A stretch of 50,271 nucleotides of DNA from Nitrospira sp. (GTDB lineage Bacteria > Nitrospirota > Nitrospiria > Nitrospirales > Nitrospiraceae): contig JADYYH010000077.1 in the NCBI GenBank assembly GCA_020853775.1, positions 1-50,271 on the forward strand, written 5' to 3'. The translations under genes were made by a program, and so were the position numbers. Positions within the stretch are counted from its first letter, which is position 1. Every line of letters begins with the position of its first letter. The notes under the pieces were generated by a model. The model was not told the DNA's origin. It was given only the letters and a program-made list of their open reading frames with translations, and did no database searches. Positions 8,130-16,010 of this stretch are shown piece after piece.

Positions 8130-8200
8130 GAACGAATACTTGCATTGCGGGGCCGGCTAAGCAAGAAAAGGAAGAAATCTCTCACCGGATGACCCCCTGG

Positions 8201-8237
8201 ACCGGATTAAGGGGTCAGACCCCTTAAATCCTTCCTG
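8201..8237. repeat. REP-like palindrome (copy B)
   Basis: ACCGGATTAAGGGGTC (8201-8216) is followed by AGACCCCTTAAATCCTTCC (8217-8235). This is the single-unit version of the duplicated palindrome at 4897-4970, with one T fewer in the left arm. Directly downstream begins the second copy of the methyltransferase fragment, at the same codon as in copy A. Confidence 0.8.
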
Positions 8238-8238
8238 C

Positions 8239-8685
8239 CACGAGGGGTCCATTGCCACGGCACGCGCCACTGCGCAGAAGGCGGGCGTCGCAGATCGCGT
8301 ACGCTTTGAGGTTGCAAAGGCAAAAGAGTATGCCGGCACGAACTTCGACTTCGTGGCCATGTTCGACTGCCTTCACGATATGGGCGATCCAGTTGGCGCC
8401 GCGACCCATGTACGCCGATCACTGAAACGCGATGGCCACTGGATGATCGTCGAACCTTTTGCGAATGACGCGCTGGCTGATAATCTGAATCCTGTTGGAA
8501 GGATTTACTACGCAGCTTCGACGCCGCTGTGCACACCGTGCTCCCGAGCCCAGGAAGTGGGCTTGTGCCTTGGCGCCCAAGCCGGGGAGGCGCGTCTGCG
8601 CACCGTGGTGACGTCGGGAGGATTCACACGATTCCGACGGGCGACGGAAACTCCCTTTAATCTCGTATTTGAGGCGCGGCCTTGA
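8239..8685 (+). pseudogene. SAM-dependent methyltransferase, C-terminal fragment (copy B)
   Basis: 149 codons from HEGSIATAR to the TGA at 8685, the same length and breakpoint as copy A at 4972-5418. Differences are mostly synonymous or mild (for example KEYAGTNFDF against KKYAGKDYDF), so the two copies have diverged while keeping an open frame. It also lacks the SAM-binding N-terminal half. The preserved reading frame could mean recent duplication or residual selection. No ribosome binding site or start codon is evident at the break. Confidence 0.82.
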
Positions 8686-8864
8686 TCCGTATAAGAAGTC
8701 TCCTGAGAGAGACAGTGGTGATGTTGGCTCCCGAATAAAATGGTGAGTACTTCCGAAGTGTTGCCGCTATGCACCCAATCTGGTAAGGCCATCAAAGCGA
8801 AACCTGTTCCGTTGTACCGAAGCGTTCTCTCCTGTACTCTGATCCAGCGGATTGGAGAAACAGC

Positions 8865-9644
8865 ATGACCAGTGCAGTTCCGGAATTGCATTCCAAATTC
8901 CTCGAACGAATTCATGAAGCCGTAGTGGGGGACGCACGGTTCAATGCATTGCTTGCAGGCGGATCATTCATTCACAACGGTTTGGACGAGCATTCCGACC
9001 TTGATCTTGTGTTGATCGCCGAAGACGCCAGCTATACCGAGGTCATGTCAACTCGCATGGCGTTCGCCAAAGCCCTCGGGGGTTTGGTATGTGCTTTCTC
9101 CGGCGAACATGTGGGAGAGCCGCGAGTGTTGATCTGCCTCTACGGACCACCGCTTCTGCACGTCGACCTGAAGTTCGTGATAGCGACAGACCTGGACCAT
9201 CGAATTGAGCGGCCAATTGTACTATTCGCGCGCGATTCCGTCAGCGTGCTGACTAGACTGGATCGTGCGCACATTGCATGGCCTAATGTGACGCCCGATT
9301 GGTTCGAAGCTCGCGCGTGGATCTGGTTGCATTACGCTGCGACGAAGTTGGCGCGGGGTGAACTTTATGAAGCACTAGGCATGCTCTCATTCTTTCGTGA
9401 GCAAGTGCTTGGCCCGCTGCTTCACCGCCGCGCGGGCCTCCCGCAACGTGAGGTCCGTCACGTAGAAATGCAGGGTCTGGACTGGATGGGGTTGCTGACT
9501 TCAACTGTTGCAACTCACGATTCGGCTTCAATTAAGGCAGCGCTGCTTGGGGCAATCAACGCCTATATGAACTTGCGCGCCGACTGTCCCCCGTCCGTGC
9601 CCGCCGACGCCATGCCGGAGGCTCTGCTGGCAGTCATTGATTAG
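8865..9644 (+). CDS. Nucleotidyltransferase-domain protein
   Basis: A 259-residue protein with the polymerase-beta-type nucleotidyltransferase motif GGSFIHNGLDEHSDLDLVLI near residues 32-51 (GGS followed by DxD). HVDLKFV near residue 103 probably supplies the third Asp. The C-terminal half is helical. This architecture occurs in antibiotic-adenylyltransferase-like and uncharacterised families. I see no feature that assigns a particular antibiotic. The start ATG 8865 follows GGAGAAACAGC, a good Shine-Dalgarno. It stands alone between accessory fragments, with no operon partner. Confidence 0.75.
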   Translation: MTSAVPELHSKFLERIHEAVVGDARFNALLAGGSFIHNGLDEHSDLDLVLIAEDASYTEVMSTRMAFAKALGGLVCAFSGEHVGEPRVLICLYGPPLLHVDLKFVIATDLDHRIERPIVLFARDSVSVLTRLDRAHIAWPNVTPDWFEARAWIWLHYAATKLARGELYEALGMLSFFREQVLGPLLHRRAGLPQREVRHVEMQGLDWMGLLTSTVATHDSASIKAALLGAINAYMNLRADCPPSVPADAMPEALLAVID

Positions 9645-9936
9645 GAGGCATTGTTGCCTGACAACTGTTAGCGGGCGATGACGCTCAGTGAATTGACGCA
9701 CAATATGTCTGCAGTCCGCTCGGTGGGATGCGAGTTCGGTCAGGAAAGCGTGTTCCGCCAACCTCTATAGGAACCCACGATGCCTGGACGAGAGGGCTCG
9801 ACTCATTCGGAGCCAGTGGCGTCGGTAAAAAAGAAAGGCGTCGAGAGTCTTTGTGACGCGAGCCTGGACAAGGTTCGGGCAACAGCGTGTCGCTCGTAAT
9901 TGTTTACAGTATGGACCTGTCCGATACAAAAGGGCG
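9645..9936. other. Intergenic stretch with no supported gene
   Basis: About 290 bases between the nucleotidyltransferase and the small coiled-coil gene. A 39-codon frame from ATG 9780 has no convincing Shine-Dalgarno and no recognisable features. TTTACA near 9902 and TACAAA about 16 bases later could be a weak promoter reading rightwards, but no gene follows on that strand. I see nothing else here. Confidence 0.3.
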
Positions 9937-10143
9937 TTAGCGAGGTGAGGTGGGTAGGCGCCGGGAGCGTTGCGTGTGGAGGGCGAATTCCAGCGCGGCT
10001 TCGAGGCGGATGACGCGGGCGTTCAGATCTTCAATGTGAGATTGTTGCTTGGCGACCGTGGTGTTGAGTTGCTCCACTTTGTCGTTCAGCTTGATGGTGT
10101 TGGCGAAGGCATCCCACACACGCTCGGTGAGCCCCATCGTCAC
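9937..10143 (-). CDS. Small coiled-coil protein, second gene of a two-gene operon
   Basis: 68 residues: a helical start (GLTERVWDAFANTIKLNDKV), then a heptad-rich segment from EQLNTTVAKQQSHIEDLNA to about residue 55 that should form a coiled coil, and a basic tail. The start GTG (10143-10141) overlaps the TGA of the upstream gene by four bases (GTGA), a translational-coupling arrangement. It is therefore probably made together with the ribbon-helix-helix-like protein. The family is unknown to me; an adaptor or toxin-antitoxin-like partner is possible but unproven. Confidence 0.6.
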   Translation of the reverse strand: MTMGLTERVWDAFANTIKLNDKVEQLNTTVAKQQSHIEDLNARVIRLEAALEFALHTQRSRRLPTSPR

Positions 10144-10421
10144 CCTTTCTTGCGGGTCTTGGCGAGCGCCAGCATGCGCGCTTCCGACTCCGCCACCAGG
10201 GCGAGAGTTTTGTCGATGGCGCGAATGGTTTTCTTCGTTTCCCGGATGACTTGTTTGGCCATGTGATCCAAGAGCGTTGGATCATCGGCCGGAACGTACC
10301 GCTCGCCCCCTTCGCGAAGCAATTCTGCCATGGTGAGATTGGCGGCTTTCGCCTTTTGCGCCAGCCGGCGTTTCTGGCCGGGGCTCATGAGGATGGGGAC
10401 TTGGACCATCGTGGATGGCAT
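10140..10421 (-). CDS. Ribbon-helix-helix-like small protein
   Basis: From ATG 10421, with GGGAGG about five bases upstream, 93 residues begin MPSTMVQVPILMSPGQKRRL. A short beta strand is followed by two helices (RLAQKAKAANLTMAELLREGGERYV), the pattern of CopG/Arc-type DNA-binding antitoxins and repressors. The rest is helical and charged and ends RKKG. An in-frame start further upstream at 10493 would read through the palindrome and lacks a ribosome site. The perfect AT-rich palindrome at 10441-10461, 20-40 bases before the start, is a plausible autoregulatory operator. Confidence 0.65.
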   Translation of the reverse strand: MPSTMVQVPILMSPGQKRRLAQKAKAANLTMAELLREGGERYVPADDPTLLDHMAKQVIRETKKTIRAIDKTLALVAESEARMLALAKTRKKG

Positions 10422-10440
10422 GGTGGCCTCCCTCAGCGTA

Positions 10441-10461
10441 GATATATAGACCATATATATC
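10441..10461. promoter_or_regulatory. AT-rich palindrome, candidate operator
   Basis: GATATATA (10441-10448), a 5-base centre GACCA, and TATATATC (10454-10461) form perfect 8-bp arms. The site lies just upstream of the ribbon-helix-helix-like gene that reads leftwards from 10421, where its promoter should be. It stands out in otherwise GC-rich DNA. Confidence 0.6.
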
Positions 10462-10660
10462 ATAGGGTCGGATTGGCTGTCGATGCGGCCCATTTTCCCC
10501 GCGAGTGCGTGAACAGATGCCGGATGGCGTCATCTTGCCCAATGGCTCCCGGATGACGTATACGTACGGTTGATTGTCCAAGACTGACTCCACAGAAACA
10601 GCCGGGTGGCTCTGGCATGCGAGAACGTCGCTGGAGTGGTGAACAAGAAAGGATCGTACT

Positions 10661-11122
10661 GTGTCGATTGATGAGAAACTGACCAGCCTCGGTCTTACCC
10701 TTCCAGTTGCACCAAAACCGGTCGCGAGTTATGTCCCGGCGGTGCTGGCGGGTGACCTGTTGTATCTGAGCGGCATCTTGCCGTTTCGGGACGGCCAGGT
10801 GGCGATCACAGGCAAGCTGGGGCAGGAGGTGACGGTTGAACGGGGAGCCGAAGCGGCGCGATTGGCGCTCTTGAATGCACTGGCGGTTGTGAAGCAGGAA
10901 CTCGGTTCGTTGGATCGTGTGCGCCGGATCGTGCGAGTCGTCGGTCATGTCGCGTCGGCCACGGGATTCGTGCAGCAGCCGGCTGTGATCAATGGCGCGT
11001 CCGATTTGCTGGTGCAGATTTTCGGTGAAGCCGGACGCCATGCACGTGTGGCGCTTGGCGCTGCGGAACTCCCGCTGCATGCCGCCATCGAACTCGAATT
11101 ACTGGTGCAGGTCAGAGTCTGA
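10661..11122 (+). CDS. RidA-family protein
   Basis: A 153-residue member of the larger, about 150-residue RidA/YjgF subgroup. It has SYVPAVLAGDLLYLSGILPF, a central LALLNALAVVKQELGSLDRV helix and the C-terminal VALGAAELPLHAAIELELLV strand. Canonical RidA proteins hydrolyse reactive enamine/imine intermediates and need an Arg near the C-terminus. Here the equivalent stretch reads RHARVALGAAELP, so an Arg is present nearby, but its exact alignment cannot be settled by eye. The start GTG 10661 follows GAAAGGA. Convergent and divergent neighbours are unrelated. Confidence 0.8.
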   Translation: MSIDEKLTSLGLTLPVAPKPVASYVPAVLAGDLLYLSGILPFRDGQVAITGKLGQEVTVERGAEAARLALLNALAVVKQELGSLDRVRRIVRVVGHVASATGFVQQPAVINGASDLLVQIFGEAGRHARVALGAAELPLHAAIELELLVQVRV

Positions 11123-11164
11123 CGAATCCATTGCTCCCATCTCTTCCGGCCGTCGCCGCTTGCC

Positions 11165-11194
11165 TTGACATCAAAAAAAACCGCTTGTTATAGT
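11165..11194 (+). promoter_or_regulatory. Sigma-70-type promoter for the IPT/YCF48 operon
   Basis: TTGACA at 11165-11170 and TATAGT at 11189-11194 are separated by 18 bases containing an A8 tract. It is a near-consensus promoter reading towards the IPT/TIG gene at 11364, leaving a 5' leader of about 160 bases. Confidence 0.7.
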
Positions 11195-11363
11195 CCGGAA
11201 GTCTTCTGATTTGATACCACACCCCCATCCGGCTTTGTTGCCTCAGTGGCGTGGGGTTTTGTGCCACGTGCGGGGCGTTCATCTGGCGTACCATCATTCA
11301 TTTCATCCTCACCCGGCCTGCTCGTCAGGCTCACTCGAAGGGTATCGGTAGGGAGTGAATCCC

Positions 11364-13040
11364 ATGAAATACATCTCTTGTGCCATCCTGGGCGTTGCCT
11401 TAGTGGCGAATTCCGTTGATTCCATGGCAGCCCCGGCTGAACCTCCGGCTCTGCATCCCAATGCGGCCGTGCCTGGTGCCACGCTGTCGATCACGGGGAA
11501 AGGCTTCGGTCCGTTCAAATCAACTCGCTTCAATCAGGTGACGTTCCAGGGCGTCCCCGCGCTGATTCAGCGGTGGGATCCGGATCTCATCGAGGTGCGG
11601 GTGCCGTCACAAGCCGCCAATGGTCCGGTCGACATCATCATGGGCAAGAAGCACGTGAAGGCGGGAGCGTTCACGCGGTTGCAACCTCTGATTCAATCGG
11701 TGTCGCCGGCTGAAGCGGAGCCCGGCTCGATTTTGGAAATCACCGGAGAACATTTCGGCAACACCGCCGGCCCGCGCGATCCGAACACGATTTTCGGGGT
11801 GAATAGCGTGGCTATCGGCGACGTGACGGTGCGTGTCCGCAAGTGGCGTGACGACAAGATCGAAGTGGAGCTGCCGGGCAACGTGCAGTCGGGCGATGTG
11901 GTGATTCGCATGGCCTCGTCTGATCCCTTGCCGGATGGATCCTGCTGTGCGCCGGTCAAGCAAGTCGTGAGCAATTCGATGCCGATGAAGGTGCTGGCTT
12001 CGGTGCGGGTCGATCCCACCAGCGGACCGGTCGGCACAAAGGTCGTGCTGTTCGGCAAAGGGTTTGGGACGAGCAGGAATCCTGAGGATGGCGTGCTGTT
12101 TGGCGGGCATCTGGCCACGGTATCGCAGTGGACGGATACGACGATCGTGGTGCACGTGCCCCTCGACGCCCAAACCGGTCCGGTCGTGATGAAGCGCAAC
12201 GGGCAGGAACGTGCCATCGGAACCTATACCGTGCAGACGCCCAAGGCCACGGCCTTGACGCCGACCGAGGCGCCCATCGGCACGCTATTGAAAATTACGG
12301 GAGAGAATTTCGGGTTTTATTCGGAGGCCGGGTCTACGCCGTTTAACTACATCGATTTTTCGCTGAGCGAAAACACCGTCGAGATCGGCGGGGTGCAGGC
12401 GATCGTGTATCGATGGGGGCATGACCGCATCGATGTCTGGGTGCCCTTCAGCGCGAAGAGTGGTCCAGTGGTGGTGAAACGCGCCGCCAACATGCCGAAG
12501 TCGGACGGTACCTGCTGCGCCGAGAAGAAGGTGTTGGAGACGGAGGTTGGCAACTTCACACTCGTGATGCCGAAGATCGATTCGTATAGCCCAAATACCG
12601 GGGGACTCGATGAAGTGGTGACCATCAAGGGAAGCGGGTTCGGTAAGTTTTTGAAGACGGCCGAGCCAAGCAAGGTCATCACGGACAGTGTCTATGCCCG
12701 GATGTCCCCCGAGTTGGGAGAGAATGTCTCGCGGACCGAAGTCTTGTTTAACGGCGTGGGGGCGATCGTTCAATCCTGGGCGGATACGGAGATCAAGGTC
12801 AAGATTCCTCATCGTCATTCGTATGGAGTCGGCAAACTCGGCGAATTCAATCCGGACCTGACGTCCGGGCCACTGGTCGTGCGGCGCGGGTCATGGGATT
12901 TGCTGCCGGATGGGTCCTGCTGCACGCCCAAAAAATGGGTCACGCTGGAAGCCGGCCCCTTTACGATTCAACCGTCCGGCCTGCCGGATGCGAGCTACTG
13001 GCGGAATACCAATCCCGACAACACTCACCACCAACAATGA
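11364..13040 (+). CDS. Exported protein with five IPT/TIG domains and DG(S/T)CC motifs
   Basis: The ATG at 11364 (GGGAG eight bases upstream) is preferred over the GTG at 11355. A signal peptide (MKYISCAILGVALVANS..., cleavage near SMA) precedes five immunoglobulin-like IPT/TIG repeats. Each carries the G..L.I.G..FG strand and the ...W.D..I.V.VP.....GPV.V pattern. Three repeats contain an extra loop with adjacent cysteines: PDGSCCAPVK (Cys194-195), SDGTCCAEKK (384-385) and PDGSCCTPKK (519-520). The protein is 558 residues, periplasmic or outer-surface. Its stop overlaps the start of the YCF48 gene (ATGA), so the two are co-translated and probably work together. Ligand unknown. Confidence 0.8.
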   Translation: MKYISCAILGVALVANSVDSMAAPAEPPALHPNAAVPGATLSITGKGFGPFKSTRFNQVTFQGVPALIQRWDPDLIEVRVPSQAANGPVDIIMGKKHVKAGAFTRLQPLIQSVSPAEAEPGSILEITGEHFGNTAGPRDPNTIFGVNSVAIGDVTVRVRKWRDDKIEVELPGNVQSGDVVIRMASSDPLPDGSCCAPVKQVVSNSMPMKVLASVRVDPTSGPVGTKVVLFGKGFGTSRNPEDGVLFGGHLATVSQWTDTTIVVHVPLDAQTGPVVMKRNGQERAIGTYTVQTPKATALTPTEAPIGTLLKITGENFGFYSEAGSTPFNYIDFSLSENTVEIGGVQAIVYRWGHDRIDVWVPFSAKSGPVVVKRAANMPKSDGTCCAEKKVLETEVGNFTLVMPKIDSYSPNTGGLDEVVTIKGSGFGKFLKTAEPSKVITDSVYARMSPELGENVSRTEVLFNGVGAIVQSWADTEIKVKIPHRHSYGVGKLGEFNPDLTSGPLVVRRGSWDLLPDGSCCTPKKWVTLEAGPFTIQPSGLPDASYWRNTNPDNTHHQQ

Positions 13041-14020
13041 GGCGTCGAATCTTGCACATGATGGCGGTTGCATCCTGTTTGATTATGAGCCTGCTAGGCC
13101 TTGGCACGGTTGAGGCCGCTGCTCCTGACGCGCGGGTCACTGTGGCCATGCAGAAAAGTGGTTCCGAAGCGACGCTGCTGGGCATGTTTTTTCGCGACCA
13201 TCAGCTCGGGTGGGCCGTTGGGTCAGGTGGGACGATTCTCAAGACCACCGATGGTGGCCGTAAGTGGAAGAAAGTTTCCAGCGGTACGTCGTCGCTTCTG
13301 ACCGCCGTCTACTTCCGCGATGCGCAGCGCGGGTGGGTTGTGGGGGCGAACGGTACGGTCAGAACGAGCAAGGATGGTGGCGAGACCTGGAGCGTGGTCG
13401 TCGTACCTGCCCAGGCACCTCTGTATGGGATTGCCTTTGCCTCTCCGGCGAAGGGCTGGATGGTGGGAGGGAACGGCACTATTTTGCAGACCACTGACGG
13501 CGGGGAGAATTGGACCGATCAGGCTAGCGGCACAAGTGCGGCATTGTATGCCATTGCCTTGACCAGCGAACTGCAGGGCACCGCCGTGGGGGCACTGGGC
13601 ACGATTCTGACGACGGCGGACGGCGGGAAGAACTGGACCGCACAGGCCAGCCAAAGCTCGGCCACCTTTTTTGATGTCGCCTTTGCGGATGAGACCAACG
13701 GATGGGCGGTCGGGAATGCCGGTGCCTTATTCCAAACGACCGACGGCGGAACGCACTGGGTCGATCGCACCTTGCCTTGTGGCAGGACCTGCAACAAACT
13801 CACGGATCTCATTCGTGTGCGCTTCACAGACGCGCAGCAGGGGTGGATTGTGGGGGAACGTGGTCAGATCCTCCGAACCAGCGACGCCGGGTTTAACTGG
13901 GTGGAAGAAACCAGCCCTGTGAAACGTTCGTTGATGGCGCTCAGCTTCCCGCGTGCGACCGCCGGCTGGGCAGCCGGTGAGGGAGGGACCATCATTTCCA
14001 TCAGTGCTGGAAAGAAGTAA
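13037..14020 (+). CDS. Exported YCF48-type beta-propeller protein
   Basis: The start ATG 13037 overlaps the preceding stop by ATGA. A 327-residue protein: a signal peptide (ILHMMAVASCLIMSLLGLG..., cleavage near VEA) and then seven repeats of the YCF48/BNR kind, e.g. GWAVGSGGTILKTTDGGRKW, GWVVGANGTVRTSKDGGETW and GWIVGERGQILRTSDAGFNW; the last stops after GWAAGEGGTIIS. YCF48-like proteins form seven-bladed propellers; the plant and cyanobacterial form assists photosystem II assembly. In non-phototrophs the role is unknown, commonly inferred as assembly or polymer binding outside the cytoplasm. Confidence 0.85.
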   Translation: MRRRILHMMAVASCLIMSLLGLGTVEAAAPDARVTVAMQKSGSEATLLGMFFRDHQLGWAVGSGGTILKTTDGGRKWKKVSSGTSSLLTAVYFRDAQRGWVVGANGTVRTSKDGGETWSVVVVPAQAPLYGIAFASPAKGWMVGGNGTILQTTDGGENWTDQASGTSAALYAIALTSELQGTAVGALGTILTTADGGKNWTAQASQSSATFFDVAFADETNGWAVGNAGALFQTTDGGTHWVDRTLPCGRTCNKLTDLIRVRFTDAQQGWIVGERGQILRTSDAGFNWVEETSPVKRSLMALSFPRATAGWAAGEGGTIISISAGKK

Positions 14021-14042
14021 CTACTCGCCTGTCGCGACTCGG

Positions 14043-14780
14043 TTAGCCCAATCGTCCTAATCGACTCTGCACGATGCTCAGCGCCGTGACCGCGGCCGTA
14101 TCCGCTCGAAGGATGTGCGCACCGAGACTCACGGTCCGGCAACCTCCCTCCATGGCCTGGGACAGTTCTTCTTCCGCCCATCCCCCTTCAGGTCCGATAA
14201 TCAATGTGACACTGTCAGTTGGAAGAGCCGGCAGCGGAACATTGACCAATCCCAAGGCGTCCTGACGCTCGGCTAACAAGAGTGCGGTGGTTGCTCCATG
14301 GCTCGAGAAGAACCGGCGGACCTCCATCGGTCCTAACACCTGTGGAGGCTGCCATTGTTCCGACTGTTGCGCGGCCTCGGTGGCAATCCGTTGCCAACGA
14401 GCCACTTGGGCAGCCACTCTGTCCGGTTGCGGTCGTACGATGCCATGGCGTGAGATCAATGGAAGAACAGCTTGCACACCCAGCTCGCTCGCCTTCTGTA
14501 CGACCCAATCCATGTGATCGCCTTTGAGTATGACTTGGGCGAGGATCATATGTGGCGCCGTATCGATCGGACCGGGCCGAGATTCGAGAATCTCGGCCGT
14601 CAACGCCTGCGGAGCCACAGTGCTCACGCGCACCTCATACCGCCGACGCTGCTCATCCGTCAGCCGCAGAATTTCACCGGGCTTGACGCGCAAGCTGGCA
14701 CGCAGATGATGGCAGAGTTCGCCGGTGAGGGTGAGTTCGGTTCCGCGGATTTCGGCTGAGGAGATAAAAAATGCCGGCAT
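14043..14780 (-). CDS. rsmE: 16S rRNA (uracil-1498-N3)-methyltransferase
   Basis: 245 residues with an N-terminal PUA-like domain (HHLRASLRVKPGEILRLTD) and a C-terminal SPOUT fold. SPOUT features are QVILKGDHMDWVVQKASELG, ATEAAQQSEQWQPP, LIIGPEGGWAEEEL and VSLGAHILRADTAAVTAL, which form the trefoil-knot SAM site. RsmE methylates U1498 at the decoding centre. Adjacency to dnaJ is common, because rsmE often trails heat-shock operons. The gap to dnaJ is 36 bases on the same strand, so it is likely co-transcribed. It converges with the YCF48 gene without an obvious terminator. Confidence 0.95.
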   Translation of the reverse strand: MPAFFISSAEIRGTELTLTGELCHHLRASLRVKPGEILRLTDEQRRRYEVRVSTVAPQALTAEILESRPGPIDTAPHMILAQVILKGDHMDWVVQKASELGVQAVLPLISRHGIVRPQPDRVAAQVARWQRIATEAAQQSEQWQPPQVLGPMEVRRFFSSHGATTALLLAERQDALGLVNVPLPALPTDSVTLIIGPEGGWAEEELSQAMEGGCRTVSLGAHILRADTAAVTALSIVQSRLGRLG

Positions 14781-14816
14781 GACGGTCGGCGGATCGGGAG
14801 GGTACAGAGGCTCGGT

Positions 14817-15929
14817 CTATTCGAAAAACGTCTTCATCTTGTCTAGGAATCCTTCGCCCTCGCTGTCCTTTGTGTAACCGCTTTCCTGGGCGAATTCTTC
14901 GAGCAGTTCTTTTTGTCTCGAGCTGAGCTTTGTGGGGATCTCCACTTTCACATTGAATAACTGGTCCCCGGTATGGCCACCCTTGAGGTTCGGGAATCCG
15001 AGGCCCTTCAGCCGCAATATTTTATCGGGCTGCGTGCCTGCGGGAACTTTCATGAAGGTATTGCCCTTGAGCGTGGGCACTTCGACGCGGCCGCCTAGAA
15101 TCGCCGTCACGAGATTGATGGGAAGGTCACAAGTGATATCCTGCCCTTCCCGGCGGAAGTGGGGATGGGGTTTGACCGATACGGCGACATAGAGATCGCC
15201 CTGCGGGCCACCTTGCACACCATGCTCCCCCTCGTTGGCGAGACGGAGGCGCATGCCGGTTTCGATGCCGCCTGGGATATTGACCGACAGCATGCGTTCC
15301 TTGCGGATACGTTGGCGCCCCCCGCAGGCCTGGCAGGGTTCGGTGATGATTTGTCCGACGCCTTCGCATTGACCACAGGGTCGGCTGACGCTGAAGAAAC
15401 CTTGCTGGAAACGAAGCTGCCCCTGTCCTTTACAGGCAGGACACATCTTGATGGCGGTCGCAGATTTTGCGCCGGTTCCCTTACAGTCCGCGCAGGTTTC
15501 CCAGCGAGGAATTTTGAGTTTGGCTTCCTTCCCGAACACCGACTCTTCAAAGCTAATCTCGAGATTGTATTGGAGATCATTCCCGCGTTCGGCCCGAGCA
15601 CGGCCACGAGGCTGGCCGAAGAAGTCTTCGAAAATGTCGTTGAAGATATCGCCGAATCCGCCCTGTCCTCCGAAATCGAATCCCTCGGTGCCCTGGGGGC
15701 CACCTGCATGGCCGAACGTATCGTACCGACGACGTTTGTCCGCGTCGCTGATGACTTCGTAGGCTTCGTTCAGTTCTTTGAATTTCTCTTCAGCCGACTT
15801 TTTCTGTTCGGGAGAGGTATGAAGGTCCGGGTGATGTTGGCGAGCGAGTTTTCGGAAAGCCTTTTTGACTTCGTCGTCGGTCGCGTTCCGTTCGATGCCC
15901 AGCGTTTCGTAATAATCGCGTTTAGCCAC
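14817..15929 (-). CDS. dnaJ: Chaperone protein DnaJ
   Basis: 370 residues from a GTG start at 15929 (VAKRDYYETLGIERN). It has a J domain with the HPD motif (QHHPDLHTS), a G/F-rich linker (FGGQGGFGDIFNDIFEDFFG), and a zinc region CADCKGTG, CPACKGQG, CGQCEGVG, CQACGGRQ. The fourth element departs from CxxCxGxG at its last residues. The C-terminal substrate-binding domains follow. It stimulates DnaK ATPase and delivers substrates. The start lacks a good Shine-Dalgarno. A strong hairpin (15961-15993) separates it from dnaK and may set their ratio. Confidence 0.96.
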   Translation of the reverse strand: MAKRDYYETLGIERNATDDEVKKAFRKLARQHHPDLHTSPEQKKSAEEKFKELNEAYEVISDADKRRRYDTFGHAGGPQGTEGFDFGGQGGFGDIFNDIFEDFFGQPRGRARAERGNDLQYNLEISFEESVFGKEAKLKIPRWETCADCKGTGAKSATAIKMCPACKGQGQLRFQQGFFSVSRPCGQCEGVGQIITEPCQACGGRQRIRKERMLSVNIPGGIETGMRLRLANEGEHGVQGGPQGDLYVAVSVKPHPHFRREGQDITCDLPINLVTAILGGRVEVPTLKGNTFMKVPAGTQPDKILRLKGLGFPNLKGGHTGDQLFNVKVEIPTKLSSRQKELLEEFAQESGYTKDSEGEGFLDKMKTFFE

Positions 15930-15960
15930 AGGAGAGGGGTATCCGTTGTAAGGTGCAACG

Positions 15961-15993
15961 GGATCAGGCCTCACTGTCCGTGAGGCCTGATCC
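15961..15993 (-). promoter_or_regulatory. Strong hairpin between dnaK and dnaJ
   Basis: GGATCAGGCCTCAC (15961-15974) and GTGAGGCCTGATCC (15980-15993) pair perfectly over 14 bp around the 5-base loop TGTCC. It lies in the 81-base gap between the dnaK stop and the dnaJ start. No run of T follows on either strand, so it is not a classical intrinsic terminator. An RNA-stability element or processing/attenuation site is more likely. Confidence 0.75.
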
Positions 15994-16010
15994 TGCATGC
16001 AGTGAGGAGC

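Noticed and set aside
4972-8685. The two methyltransferase pieces as functional short enzymes
   Set aside because: Both lack the glycine-rich SAM-binding half and have no start codon or ribosome site at the break.
9648-9680. Integron attC-like site (GTTAGCG after the nucleotidyltransferase)
   Set aside because: Only one loose core-like heptamer; no paired inverse core or hairpin of attC type could be found.
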